From: Pseudocolwellia agarivorans
GTDB lineage: Bacteria; Pseudomonadota; Gammaproteobacteria; Enterobacterales; Alteromonadaceae
Assembly: GCF_002000085.1 (NCBI RefSeq)
Contig: NZ_MUZU01000001.1
Location: 310,001-374,000 of the forward strand
Direction: 5' to 3'
Length of the DNA: 64,000 bases
Shown: positions 35,307-43,062 of the stretch, piece by piece
How the letters are laid out: each line of letters begins with the position of its first letter
Numbering within the stretch: position 1 is the stretch's first letter
Translations under genes and position numbers: made by a program
The notes under the pieces: generated by a model
What the model saw: only the letters and a program-made list of their open reading frames with translations
The model's database searches: none
Told to the model about the DNA's origin: nothing

Positions 35307-35663
35307 TTAAGTCACTAACCTCATAGGGACATCAGTATTAGTTGTTTTGTTATCTAGAGTTTCAACTTTTACGTCTTTCGTTACCGACTCACCATTATGG
35401 TATCTATGATATGAAAAACCTTCTAACCCCATTTTTTTACAAAATTTATGAAAAGTTAAAAAATCTTCTTTACTAAACTCTTGTTCGTCTTTAGTTAATA
35501 AACCATCTACATACATTGTATCGCCATTTAAATTACAATTGGCAATAGCTGAATAAGGCTTACCATATTCATCTACACGTAATGCTCTAACTGTTTTAAC
35601 TTCAAATACCCATTCACCTACTTGTATGTAGCGAGCGCTTTCTTGTGACATTTTATGTACCAT
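35307..35663 (-). CDS. Uncharacterized small protein
   Basis: I do not recognise this protein of about 118 residues. It has no signal peptide or membrane segment. The first two thirds are of mixed alpha/beta character (YIQVGEWVFEVKTVRALRVDE, seen as GEWVFEV and ALRVDE), with two Cys (one in KFCKKMG), and the tail is Lys/Thr-rich. The ATG at 35663 is preferred to a TTG four codons upstream; ATG at 35651 (MSQES) is also possible. It lies 68 bp upstream of the nucleotidyltransferase gene and might share its transcript. Confidence 0.65.
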   Translation of the reverse strand: MVHKMSQESARYIQVGEWVFEVKTVRALRVDEYGKPYSAIANCNLNGDTMYVDGLLTKDEQEFSKEDFLTFHKFCKKMGLEGFSYHRYHNGESVTKDVKVETLDNKTTNTDVPMRLVT

Positions 35664-36097
35664 TAATTGAGCCAATCTGACTTTACTGCCGATGACTTAA
35701 AAATTTATCTATATATCAACCATGATAAATAGTCATATAAAGTGGTAGCTATTGAATTATGAAGTGTTAACTTCTTCAATTACACATACTTGTGAATTAG
35801 ATTTATATTTTTAATCGCCACTAAACAATTGATATATTTAATGAGTAATAAATATAAACTTATACTGCTTAACACTAATCAATTAAAACCAATGCTAAAT
35901 AACCTAAACGATAACCAACTCTTCACATTATCTTAACAAATAACACGACTAATACAAACGCCTATATTTAAGAATTCATTAAAGATTAATTGATTGTTTT
36001 TTATATCATGGAAATAGACATAAAAAGAATAATAAAACCTACATACATTTTTAGTGTAAAGTCGATATATTGAATATTTATAAAACAAGGAGTTAGA
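35664..36097. other. Gene-free AT-rich region
   Basis: This stretch of about 430 bp between divergent genes is very AT-rich. It should hold the promoters of both neighbours. I see no hairpin, repeat or plausible small gene in it. Confidence 0.5.
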
Positions 36098-36484
36098 ATG
36101 ACTTTACTTATTTGGACTTTATTTATTGCCGTATTATTGCCTTTTATAGCTAAAATTCCTGTAGTGGTAGCAATGCAGCGCTTAGGAAAATATGATAACA
36201 ATCACCCTAGAAGCCAACAAGAAAAGTTAAGCGGGCTAGGCGCTAGAGCATTAGCTGCTCACCAAAATGCGTTTGAATCATTAATTATATTCTGCCCTGC
36301 AATCCTCATAGCTGTTGCAACCAATCATACCGGAGAACTTATTCAACAAGCCGCAATCACTTATCTTATTGCTAGAGTGATATATAACCTATTATATTTA
36401 CTCAATTTCAGTACCTTGCGTTCGTTTGTTTGGGCAATTAGTTTATTTTGTCCTGTGTACATTATTTGGTTATGTATTCCCTAA
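36098..36484 (+). CDS. MAPEG family membrane protein
   Basis: The 128-residue protein has four hydrophobic segments and the MAPEG pattern RSQQEKLSGLGARALAAHQNAFESL, visible as ARALAAHQNAFES. Eukaryotic family members are glutathione-dependent eicosanoid or detoxification enzymes; the roles of bacterial ones are poorly defined. AAGGAG lies 6-11 bp before the ATG. Confidence 0.87.
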   Translation: MTLLIWTLFIAVLLPFIAKIPVVVAMQRLGKYDNNHPRSQQEKLSGLGARALAAHQNAFESLIIFCPAILIAVATNHTGELIQQAAITYLIARVIYNLLYLLNFSTLRSFVWAISLFCPVYIIWLCIP

Positions 36485-36557
36485 TAAACACAAGTTATAG
36501 ATCTTATTAAATTCATCTAAATAAACGGTTGAATAAATTACCTTACATAGCTACGAT

Positions 36558-36623
36558 ATGAGGATGAACCTTATTCAATCTTTTTATTTTTTACGATTTA
36601 TACTTTTTCCTTTCTTTATTTAA
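36558..36623 (+). CDS. pheL: pheA leader peptide (attenuation)
   Basis: The 21-codon reading frame encodes MRMNLIQSFYFLRFILFPFF followed by Ile and TAA. It contains six Phe and one Tyr, mostly in its second half. It lies 120 bp before pheA and 39 bp before a terminator hairpin, the classical arrangement for ribosome-mediated attenuation of pheA. An ATG two codons in (36564) is an alternative start. No strong ribosome binding site is seen. Confidence 0.75.
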   Translation: MRMNLIQSFYFLRFILFPFFI

Positions 36624-36660
36624 AGACGAGGGGATTTTTGTTTGGTAAAAAAACAATAAT

Positions 36661-36684
36661 AGCCTCCTAGTTGGAGGTTTTTTT
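36661..36684 (+). terminator. pheA transcription attenuator
   Basis: A CCTCC/GGAGG stem (extendable by A-T and G-T pairs) with a 5-nt loop is followed by seven T. GAGG at 36628-36631 just after the leader stop codon can pair with CCTC of the terminator's left arm, giving a possible antiterminator. Confidence 0.75.
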
Positions 36685-36745
36685 ATATGTAAAATAAAAA
36701 TATTGGTGTTAACGATTTCTCATTTGATTTTATAGGAAAAATGCG

Positions 36746-37921
36746 GTGAACGAAGATCTAGATCTTGACAAAATTCGTGAAAAAATTACTAAGCTCGACC
36801 AACAGTTACTAGAGCTTTTTGCCCAAAGACGTTCTCTTACATTGAATGTAGCTAAAAGCAAAGCACACCAAATAAGACCAGTACGTGATCAACAACGCGA
36901 ACAAGCACTACTTATTAGGCTAATAACAGAAGGTAAAAAACTCGGTTTAGATGCTCATTATGTTACTAGTGTTTTCCATACTATTATTGAAGATTCCGTA
37001 TTAAATCAACAAGCTTATTTACAAACCCTCGCTAACCCTAACATTCAGGTTCCTACGGTAAGCGTTGCCTTTTTAGGTGATAAAGGTTCATACAGCTATT
37101 TAGCTAGCCATCGATATTTTTCTCGCCGAGCTGAAAAAATAATTGAATCAGGTTGTCAAAGCTTTGCTGAAATAATGCAACGTGTTGAGTCAGGTCAAGT
37201 AGACTACGGCATGTTACCTATTGAAAACACCAGTTCAGGAAGCATTAACCAAGTATACGATGTATTACAGCACACCAACCTTTCTATTGTAGGTGAAATT
37301 ACTCAGCCGATAGAGCACTGCTTACTTACTGCTGTAAACACCAAGCTTAGCGATATCAAAACAATTTACGCACACGGCCAACCTTTTGCTCAATGTAGTA
37401 ATTTTTTAGATAAGCAAAAAAACATTCGTATTGAGTATTGCGAAAGTACAGCAGAAGCTATGGCTAAAGCTTATGAATTACAAGACAAAACAGTTGCAGT
37501 TATTGGTAGTGAAGAAGGTGGACATTTATACAAACTGCATGCGTTAGAAAAGTCTATAGCTAATCAAGCAGAGAATCACAGTAGATTTATTCTTGTTGCA
37601 CGTAAACCTGTCGATGTAGCTGAACAAATTCCAGCTAAAACCGCTATTGTTTTAGCCACCAGCCAAAAACCAGGTGCCTTAGTTGAATGCTTAATTGTAT
37701 TAAAAGAAAAGGGTATTAACATGTGTAAATTAGAATCTCGTCCTATTCAAGGTAGACCTTGGGAAGAGATGTTCTATTTAGATGTAGAAGCTAATTTAAA
37801 GAACTTAGCTTTACAAGAAGCTATTGCTGAAATAACTCAGCACACTAACTTTATTAAAGTACTAGGTTGCTACCCTATTGAGCACATTAGCCCAACAAGC
37901 GTACCAAGTAGCTCACTTTAA
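36746..37921 (+). CDS. pheA: Bifunctional chorismate mutase / prephenate dehydratase
   Basis: The 391-residue P-protein makes phenylpyruvate from chorismate. The AroQ chorismate mutase domain (about 3-85) has LDQQLLELFAQRRSL and SKAHQIRPVRDQQRE; the dehydratase domain (about 103-285) has FLGDKGSYSYLA and the catalytic ENTSSGSIN; the ACT domain (about 297-380) has the Phe-binding ESRPIQGRPWEEMFYLD, seen as ESRPIQGRPWE. It starts with GTG, with AGGA eight bases upstream. A tiny frame ATG-CGG-TGA overlaps the start. Expression is probably controlled by the pheL attenuator. Confidence 0.96.
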   Translation: MNEDLDLDKIREKITKLDQQLLELFAQRRSLTLNVAKSKAHQIRPVRDQQREQALLIRLITEGKKLGLDAHYVTSVFHTIIEDSVLNQQAYLQTLANPNIQVPTVSVAFLGDKGSYSYLASHRYFSRRAEKIIESGCQSFAEIMQRVESGQVDYGMLPIENTSSGSINQVYDVLQHTNLSIVGEITQPIEHCLLTAVNTKLSDIKTIYAHGQPFAQCSNFLDKQKNIRIEYCESTAEAMAKAYELQDKTVAVIGSEEGGHLYKLHALEKSIANQAENHSRFILVARKPVDVAEQIPAKTAIVLATSQKPGALVECLIVLKEKGINMCKLESRPIQGRPWEEMFYLDVEANLKNLALQEAIAEITQHTNFIKVLGCYPIEHISPTSVPSSSL

Positions 37922-38001
37922 ACAATATATACCCGTAACCCTTTAAAATGCAGGTTGCCTCTTGAGTAAGTATTATTTAGGACGGGTCAATCTTTTTAAT
38001 T

Positions 38002-38027
38002 AAAGCCACTTTTTTAAGTGGCTTTTT
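38002..38027. terminator. Bidirectional terminator, pheA / membrane protein gene
   Basis: AAAGCCACTT and AAGTGGCTTT form a 10-bp stem with a TTTT loop, followed by T on the plus strand. It overlaps the stop codon of the convergent minus-strand gene at 38014. Confidence 0.88.
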
Positions 38028-38457
38028 TATTATTTGCTCGGTTAATATTTAAAAACCTAAATATAACAGCAGTAAACACTAATACAGTTAACGCTGGAAC
38101 GGCTGCTGAAAGCATAGGCGCTAACATTAATTTTGATGTAAATAGAGTTAATAAAACAAAAGCAATACTTGGAAGTATTAACCAAAAAGGATGTTCACTA
38201 GCACATACACTAAAAATTCCATTCATGATAAAAACAATAACAAGTGTCATAATTACAGTAGCCAAAGCCGTTACCATTAAAGAATAATAATCAATCACGA
38301 AATCCGGATATTGATGAAAAAATGTTAAAACCGTAGCATTTTTACCAACACTGATTAACCAAACAAAAGATGTTGCAATTAAACAGCCAAAAATAAACGA
38401 CCAAAGCTTTTTATTAACCTTCATAACGTTACTATCTCTATTATTTTTATTATTCAT
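38014..38457 (-). CDS. Uncharacterized four-helix membrane protein
   Basis: I do not recognise this 147-residue protein. It has four hydrophobic segments (about 18-38, 55-78, 90-108 and 112-132) and short polar ends rich in Asn/Lys. An internal ATG at codon 12 (38424, MKVNKKLW) may be the true start; neither has a good ribosome binding site. Its stop codon overlaps the terminator shared with pheA. Confidence 0.65.
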   Translation of the reverse strand: MNNKNNRDSNVMKVNKKLWSFIFGCLIATSFVWLISVGKNATVLTFFHQYPDFVIDYYSLMVTALATVIMTLVIVFIMNGIFSVCASEHPFWLILPSIAFVLLTLFTSKLMLAPMLSAAVPALTVLVFTAVIFRFLNINRANNKKAT

Positions 38458-38707
38458 TAAATTTATATATTAAGACTATTTTTTAATCAAGATATTTATA
38501 AATGAAGAAACACCTCTAAACATTAAAACAATTAAGAGTAGTTACAAAAAATCACATTATTATATTTATATTTAATATCAAAAAGTTAAGCTATTATTTT
38601 GTTTATTACTAATAAACAGTACAGATTGCCTGTTGTTGTTTTAATACATAAACTTTACTATCCAACTCAATATATAAAAAAACAATTCCAATAATTATGA
38701 GGTACTT

Positions 38708-39493
38708 ATGATAAATAAGTTAAAACGCAATTATTTTGCATCTATTTTTAGTCTTACCGCCGTATTTTCATGCTTTACAAGTTATGCAACTATTGTTGAA
38801 TTTCAGACATCGCAAGGAAATATTCAAGTTAACTTATTTGATGAAGACACGCCAAAAACAGTAGAAAACTTTTTAGCTTACGTGGAAGATGGTGCATATA
38901 CCGACAGTATTATTCATAGAAGTGTGTCTAACTTTATATTTCAAGGTGGCGGCTATACTTTTAACGGTGCCGAGTTGGAAACTATTCCTGGAAAAACTCC
39001 AGTCATTAACGAGCCTGTTTTTTCTAATGTAAAAGGCACAATTGCTATGGCAAAGCTGGGTGGAAACCCTAACAGTGCAACAACTGAATGGTTTTTTAAT
39101 GTCAATAACAACAGCGCTAATCTAGATGTTCAAAATGGTGGCTTTACAGCTTTTGGTCAAGTTATTGCTGGTGACATTGCTGTAATGGAAGCAATAGCTG
39201 GCATTCAAAAATGTAATGCTGGTGGTGCCTTTTCTGAAATACCTTTAACTGACTTTGATTGTAATGGCAATATAACAGCAGGAGCTGAAAATTTTATTAC
39301 CGTATATCAAATTGTTATTGTTGATTCATCTTCAGCAACGGCTCAAAACTTAACTCCGGTAAAAAACACCCTAATTAATCAACCTGAACCTACAACGCCT
39401 TCAGATGATAGCAGTGGCGGTTCTATGTTTTGGGGATTAATCGCCTTATTGAGTACATTAGTATTTAGAACTAAATTAACTAGATCCCATTAA
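38708..39493 (+). CDS. Secreted cyclophilin-type PPIase with GlyGly-CTERM tail
   Basis: The 261-residue protein has a signal peptide (about 1-26), a cyclophilin domain (about 28-205; TSQGNIQVNLFDEDTPKTVENF appears as IQVNLFDEDTPKTVENF, then FQGGG and TEWFFNVNNN), a Pro/Asp/Ser-rich linker and a tail of SGGSM, a hydrophobic segment and basic residues (about 236-261). This tail fits the GlyGly-CTERM sorting signal cleaved by rhombosortase and tied to type II secretion and surface anchoring. It may therefore catalyse proline isomerization at the cell surface. GAGG precedes the ATG. Confidence 0.88.
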   Translation: MINKLKRNYFASIFSLTAVFSCFTSYATIVEFQTSQGNIQVNLFDEDTPKTVENFLAYVEDGAYTDSIIHRSVSNFIFQGGGYTFNGAELETIPGKTPVINEPVFSNVKGTIAMAKLGGNPNSATTEWFFNVNNNSANLDVQNGGFTAFGQVIAGDIAVMEAIAGIQKCNAGGAFSEIPLTDFDCNGNITAGAENFITVYQIVIVDSSSATAQNLTPVKNTLINQPEPTTPSDDSSGGSMFWGLIALLSTLVFRTKLTRSH

Positions 39494-39512
39494 TATGACG
39501 ACTTAAATGATT

Positions 39513-39556
39513 AAGGTTGGAGTTATTTAACATGTATACTTCCAACCTTCTCTTTT
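39513..39556. terminator. Terminator between the cyclophilin gene and nudC
   Basis: AAGGTTGGA-GT and ACTTCCAACCTT form a stem with one bulge and a 14-nt loop, followed by CTCTTTTC. It lies between convergent genes. Confidence 0.6.
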
Positions 39557-39570
39557 CAATAAATTTCTGT

Positions 39571-40533
39571 CTAATTATTTTCTACCCATGCATTAATTAA
39601 AAAGCGAGAGATAGACTCTTTTCGAGGTAATTTGTAATTATTCCCCTCATCTCCCCACTCATCAAAGGTACGTATTTCATCAGCAGTAAACCACTTTGCG
39701 TCACGAATTTCTTCGTCGTCTATATTAATTAACGACTCATCGGTTGTTGCATAAAATCCAAGCATTAAACTACTAGGAAAAGGCCACGGCTGCGAAGTGA
39801 TATATTTGACAGTAGAAACGTTAACGCCAGCTTCTTCTTTCACTTCACGTATTACTGCTTGTTCTATAGTTTCCGCTGGGTCAACAAAGCCAGCGAGTGT
39901 TGAAACTACTTTATCAGGTATTCTATGATGTTCTGCTAACAAACACTGCGCAGGTCCATTCTTAGGTTTATATTCAACTAACATTATCACTACAGGATCG
40001 GTTCTTGGGAAGACTTCTTTACCACACTCGTTATTTATACAAATCAATGAATGTCCTGCATTTTTTGGTTTGGTTGAACTCCCACAAAATCCACAAAAGT
40101 GATGAGATCTATGCCAATGAGTTAGCCAATGAGCATATCCCAAAATCGAAGCTTGTTTACTTGTTACAAAAGCGAGTGAAGCTCTTAAGTCAATTAATTC
40201 AATCGTTTTATTACAAATGCGAGATAAGTTATCCTCCTCCATATAAGAAATATCAATAACAAAAATGGGTGATGTATTGTCCATACCTAAAAATATACAA
40301 GAACGCTCTTTATCATGCCGACCTAAAATCTCAGAAAGTACATTAGACTTATAGCCACTATTAAATACAAATAAGGTTGTTTTATTGAATAAAAACTGCC
40401 CTCTCCAAGTAGGAATTATTTGGCACTCTTCATTCGCTAATTGCTCGAGTAGCCATTCATCACTTTTACGTTTAGATGAAGCTCTATCTAAACACATTTC
40501 AGTAAATGAAAAATTAGGCGTTAATTTATTCAT
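39571..40533 (-). CDS. nudC: NAD(+) diphosphatase NudC (NADH pyrophosphatase / RNA deNADding)
   Basis: The 320-residue enzyme has an N-terminal domain, a four-Cys zinc ribbon (CGFCGSS...CINNEC, about 142-166) and a complete Nudix box GFVDPAETIEQAVIREVKEE followed by AGV (about 215-237). The SQPWPFPSS motif after the box is specific to the NudC group. It hydrolyses NADH to NMNH and AMP and removes NAD caps from RNA. Its start overlaps the end of an HxlR regulator gene by 8 bp. Confidence 0.95.
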   Translation of the reverse strand: MNKLTPNFSFTEMCLDRASSKRKSDEWLLEQLANEECQIIPTWRGQFLFNKTTLFVFNSGYKSNVLSEILGRHDKERSCIFLGMDNTSPIFVIDISYMEEDNLSRICNKTIELIDLRASLAFVTSKQASILGYAHWLTHWHRSHHFCGFCGSSTKPKNAGHSLICINNECGKEVFPRTDPVVIMLVEYKPKNGPAQCLLAEHHRIPDKVVSTLAGFVDPAETIEQAVIREVKEEAGVNVSTVKYITSQPWPFPSSLMLGFYATTDESLINIDDEEIRDAKWFTADEIRTFDEWGDEGNNYKLPRKESISRFLINAWVENN

Positions 40534-40867
40534 CCATACCTTCCTTTAACGAATGATTCCAATTAACAGACCAACTTCCTAGGGGTTCAATGAGATTAAA
40601 AAGTTCATTTCCTAAATGAGTTAGGCAATAACCATGTAAACTTTTTTCAACAATGGAGGTTTCTTTTAGCTCGCTGATACGTTTATTTAAAAGAGTTGGT
40701 GAGATGTTTTCACACCTTTGCTGCAGCTCTCTGAAAGTACATGATGACTTTTGTAAATTCCAAATAATACCAAGCGCCCAAGTTCGGCCCAATAAATCGA
40801 ATAACGCCATAATAGGCTTGCCTGTTTTAGAGCCTCTTACAGGTTCTCCGGGTAATGGAAATGACAT
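40526..40867 (-). CDS. HxlR family transcriptional regulator
   Basis: The 113-residue winged-helix protein has the HxlR pattern (LLGRTWALGIIWNLQ, FRELQQRCENISPTLLNKRISEL in pieces FRELQQ and SPTLLNKRISELKE). The family is DUF24/MarR-like, often responding to electrophiles or redox signals. It overlaps nudC by 8 bp on the same strand, suggesting translational coupling and possible regulation of nudC or of its own operon. The Cys in SSCTFRELQ is a possible sensor. Confidence 0.88.
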   Translation of the reverse strand: MSFPLPGEPVRGSKTGKPIMALFDLLGRTWALGIIWNLQKSSCTFRELQQRCENISPTLLNKRISELKETSIVEKSLHGYCLTHLGNELFNLIEPLGSWSVNWNHSLKEGMDE

Positions 40868-41007
40868 ATTGTTTTCTCTAATAAAATAATAAAGAAAACT
40901 ATATACAACTTAACAGCGCTACACAATATGTAGCACTAATAACATAACCATATTTTGGATAATAACGGATACTTAAGAGTGAGATATTGAAGGGATCAAG
41001 CTACACA

Positions 41008-41418
41008 TTAATGCTCAACTTTTTTTCGTAGTGTTTTTACATTACCTCTTTGCTTTTTATGCTCAATACGTTTTCTCTGCGAGCCTTTTGTTGGCTTAGT
41101 AGCTCGTCGTGCTCTTTGCACTATAGCTACACTTTTTATAAGCTCTTGAAGACGTTTGAGAGCATCATCACGATTTTTTTCTTGAGTACGGTGAACCTGT
41201 GCTTTGATAATAATTACGCCATCTTTTGTGATCCTTTTATCTTTAAGTGCTAGTAGCCTTTCTTTATAAAAATCAGGTAATGAAGAAGCATTAATATCAA
41301 ATCTAAGATGGATAGCCGAAGATACTTTATTAACGTTTTGCCCACCAGCACCTTGAGCGCGCACAGCATTAAGTTCATATTCATTATCTAAGAGTATTAC
41401 AGAGTTAGAAATTATCAC
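41008..41418 (-). CDS. arfB: Alternative ribosome rescue factor ArfB (YaeJ)
   Basis: The 136-residue protein has a class I release factor-like domain with the catalytic GGQ (GAGGQNVNKVSSAIHLRFDI, about residues 24-43) and a basic C-terminal tail (RRATKPTKGSQRKRIEHKKQ, about 107-126) that enters the empty mRNA channel of stalled ribosomes. It releases peptides from ribosomes lacking a stop codon. It follows hpf on the same strand, with about 90 bp between. Confidence 0.95.
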   Translation of the reverse strand: MIISNSVILLDNEYELNAVRAQGAGGQNVNKVSSAIHLRFDINASSLPDFYKERLLALKDKRITKDGVIIIKAQVHRTQEKNRDDALKRLQELIKSVAIVQRARRATKPTKGSQRKRIEHKKQRGNVKTLRKKVEH

Positions 41419-41505
41419 ACGAAACCGGTAATTAATTGACGTAAAAGAGGAAGGAAGTTGTCAGGAGTTCCCCCCTGACGTTAAATTGAGATACTTAAAA
41501 TAAAA

Positions 41506-41865
41506 CTATGAGTTCAAGTTCATCTCTTGCACAATTTCATGTGCAATAATAGGAGTTGTTGGATTTGGCTTAGTATGTAAGTTTGCTTTTAATTGACCCT
41601 TTCTATGGTTCAGTGCTGCATCTAACTTTTTAGTTGCAGCAGCAATAGCAGGATACATAACATCATTTTTAGCTGACGTAGATATTCGGCTACCTTCATA
41701 ATTAGTAATAATTTCAGTTTGATATTGCCCGTGCTCTTTAGAAAGAATCACATCAAGTGCGATAACTGTAGGAAAGTGGCTAGCAATTTTGGCAAATTTC
41801 TCTTCTAAATGTTCTTTGATTGAATCTGTAACTTCAACGTGATGACCAGAAAGATTTATTTTCAT
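41506..41865 (-). CDS. hpf: Short ribosome hibernation promoting factor (HPF/RaiA family)
   Basis: The 119-residue protein begins MKINLSGHHVEVTDSIKEHL and has the beta-alpha-beta HPF fold with DVMYPAIAAATKKLDAALNH split as DVMYPAIAA and LDAALNHRKGQL. Length fits short HPF or RaiA rather than long HPF. The acidic tail (EIVQEMNLNS) is of RaiA/HPF size. It binds the 30S decoding centre in stationary phase. The usual rpoN operon context is absent, so the choice between HPF and RaiA is uncertain. Confidence 0.87.
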   Translation of the reverse strand: MKINLSGHHVEVTDSIKEHLEEKFAKIASHFPTVIALDVILSKEHGQYQTEIITNYEGSRISTSAKNDVMYPAIAAATKKLDAALNHRKGQLKANLHTKPNPTTPIIAHEIVQEMNLNS

Positions 41866-42510
41866 AGGTTTTCCTTTTAATTGTTACTCACTAAATAACC
41901 TGAGGGCTTACAGGTGAAAAGGCAAGTATTTTTTATGCTTTATTTTTTTTAAAATCATAACCACTTGTTTTAAATTGATTAATATTTTTCATAAACAGTA
42001 AGAACTTGTAACTAAAATACTCCTTTTATAACTTTACAGCTTAGTTTTAGTACGACTCATATTGGTTAGGGGCTGTTGACCTTCGGCCTATAAATGTCGT
42101 TCAAATTAAACACGATTTAATCTAGGCATTGCGATAGTTGAGAGTCATTCGATGCCAAAAGAACAACAAGCAAATTGCGTTAAATGAATCTATAAGGCAA
42201 CGCTAATTTTGCATTTTTGCTGCGTTATCGTTTTCTTAAGTAAAATAAGATTATTTTCTTCACCTGAGTGCTTTATATCTCACTCTCTTTATCTATAGCA
42301 TAGTATTAGTTTTTAGCTACCAATGTTCGTAAAAATAAAAGTAGCCATAAAAACCAAATAATAGTCAAAACAACCAAACCAAAAAGAAAAAAAATAAACC
42401 ACAAAGTAGTAAAACAAACCAAATAAAATACAACCATATGATTATTAATGTTTTTTACAATTTGGCATTTTGATTGCTCTAACAATAAAACCAACAACAA
42501 GGAGAAAAAA
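41866..42510. other. Gene-free region with a possible degenerate repeat
   Basis: The first 190 bp and last 200 bp are AT-rich and featureless apart from an A/C-rich tract (42336-42432). Between 42070 and 42240 the base composition is more balanced, and AACGC/GCGTT elements recur three times, which could be a decayed repeat or a fragment of a former gene. I find no intact reading frame. Confidence 0.35.
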
Positions 42511-42840
42511 ATGAAAACACTAACTAAAAAACTAACTGTTTCTATACTTTTTTTATTTACAACAACCTCTATTTTTGCGGCCTCATTTGAAGCAGCTAAT
42601 AATTCAAGTACAACACAAATATGTATTGCTGCAGTAAAAGGCAGTAAGGCCCAATTACATGTAAAAATTAAAGAGTCTGGACTAAGTAAGGTGTTCGTTG
42701 CTAACAATGTAAAATGTAATAACCAAGATATTATTAGCTTTGTAGCACAAAATGGAAAAGCTCCAAAAGTCATTAATAAAGTATTAAGCAGATATCAAAA
42801 AAACAACAATCACCCTCAAACTAGCCTTGCTAAACTTTAA
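42511..42840 (+). CDS. DUF3718-like secreted protein
   Basis: The 109-residue protein has a signal peptide (about 1-23, ending FAASFEA) and a small domain with two or three Cys (QICIAAVKGSK; NNVKCNNQDI) and a basic tail. It fits the DUF3718 pattern common in Alteromonadales; the two Cys could form a periplasmic disulfide. Function is unknown. AAGGAG lies 8-12 bp before the ATG. Upstream is an unusual A/C-rich leader. Confidence 0.7.
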   Translation: MKTLTKKLTVSILFLFTTTSIFAASFEAANNSSTTQICIAAVKGSKAQLHVKIKESGLSKVFVANNVKCNNQDIISFVAQNGKAPKVINKVLSRYQKNNNHPQTSLAKL

Positions 42841-43062
42841 TTTTCCCCCTCTTCTTTAACCTCAATATTTATCTTTTAGGTTCACTTTTGGGGTTAAAGA
42901 AAAAATACCTACCAATACACAATAAAATCATTAACGAAGCTAATATTTACGATATAATGTGGCTATATATGTTGAACTTCTGTTATACGATTCGTTCATA
43001 CAATTTAAGAAAATAATTCATTATCAAATTATTTTTATTTATACGCTACTTTGGATCCTTAG

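Noticed and set aside
41460-41479. GTCAGG/CCTGAC hairpin between hpf and arfB as a terminator
   Set aside because: The stem is only six base pairs and no T run follows on either strand.
42306-42773. 155-codon hydrophobic frame on the minus strand
   Set aside because: It is antisense to the DUF3718 gene and its A/C-rich leader, and its hydrophobicity is a product of the T/G-rich opposite strand.
42852-42901. TTCTTTAACC/GGTTAAAGAA inverted repeat after the DUF3718 gene
   Set aside because: The loop is about 30 nt and no T run follows on the plus strand; it may be chance in simple-sequence DNA.
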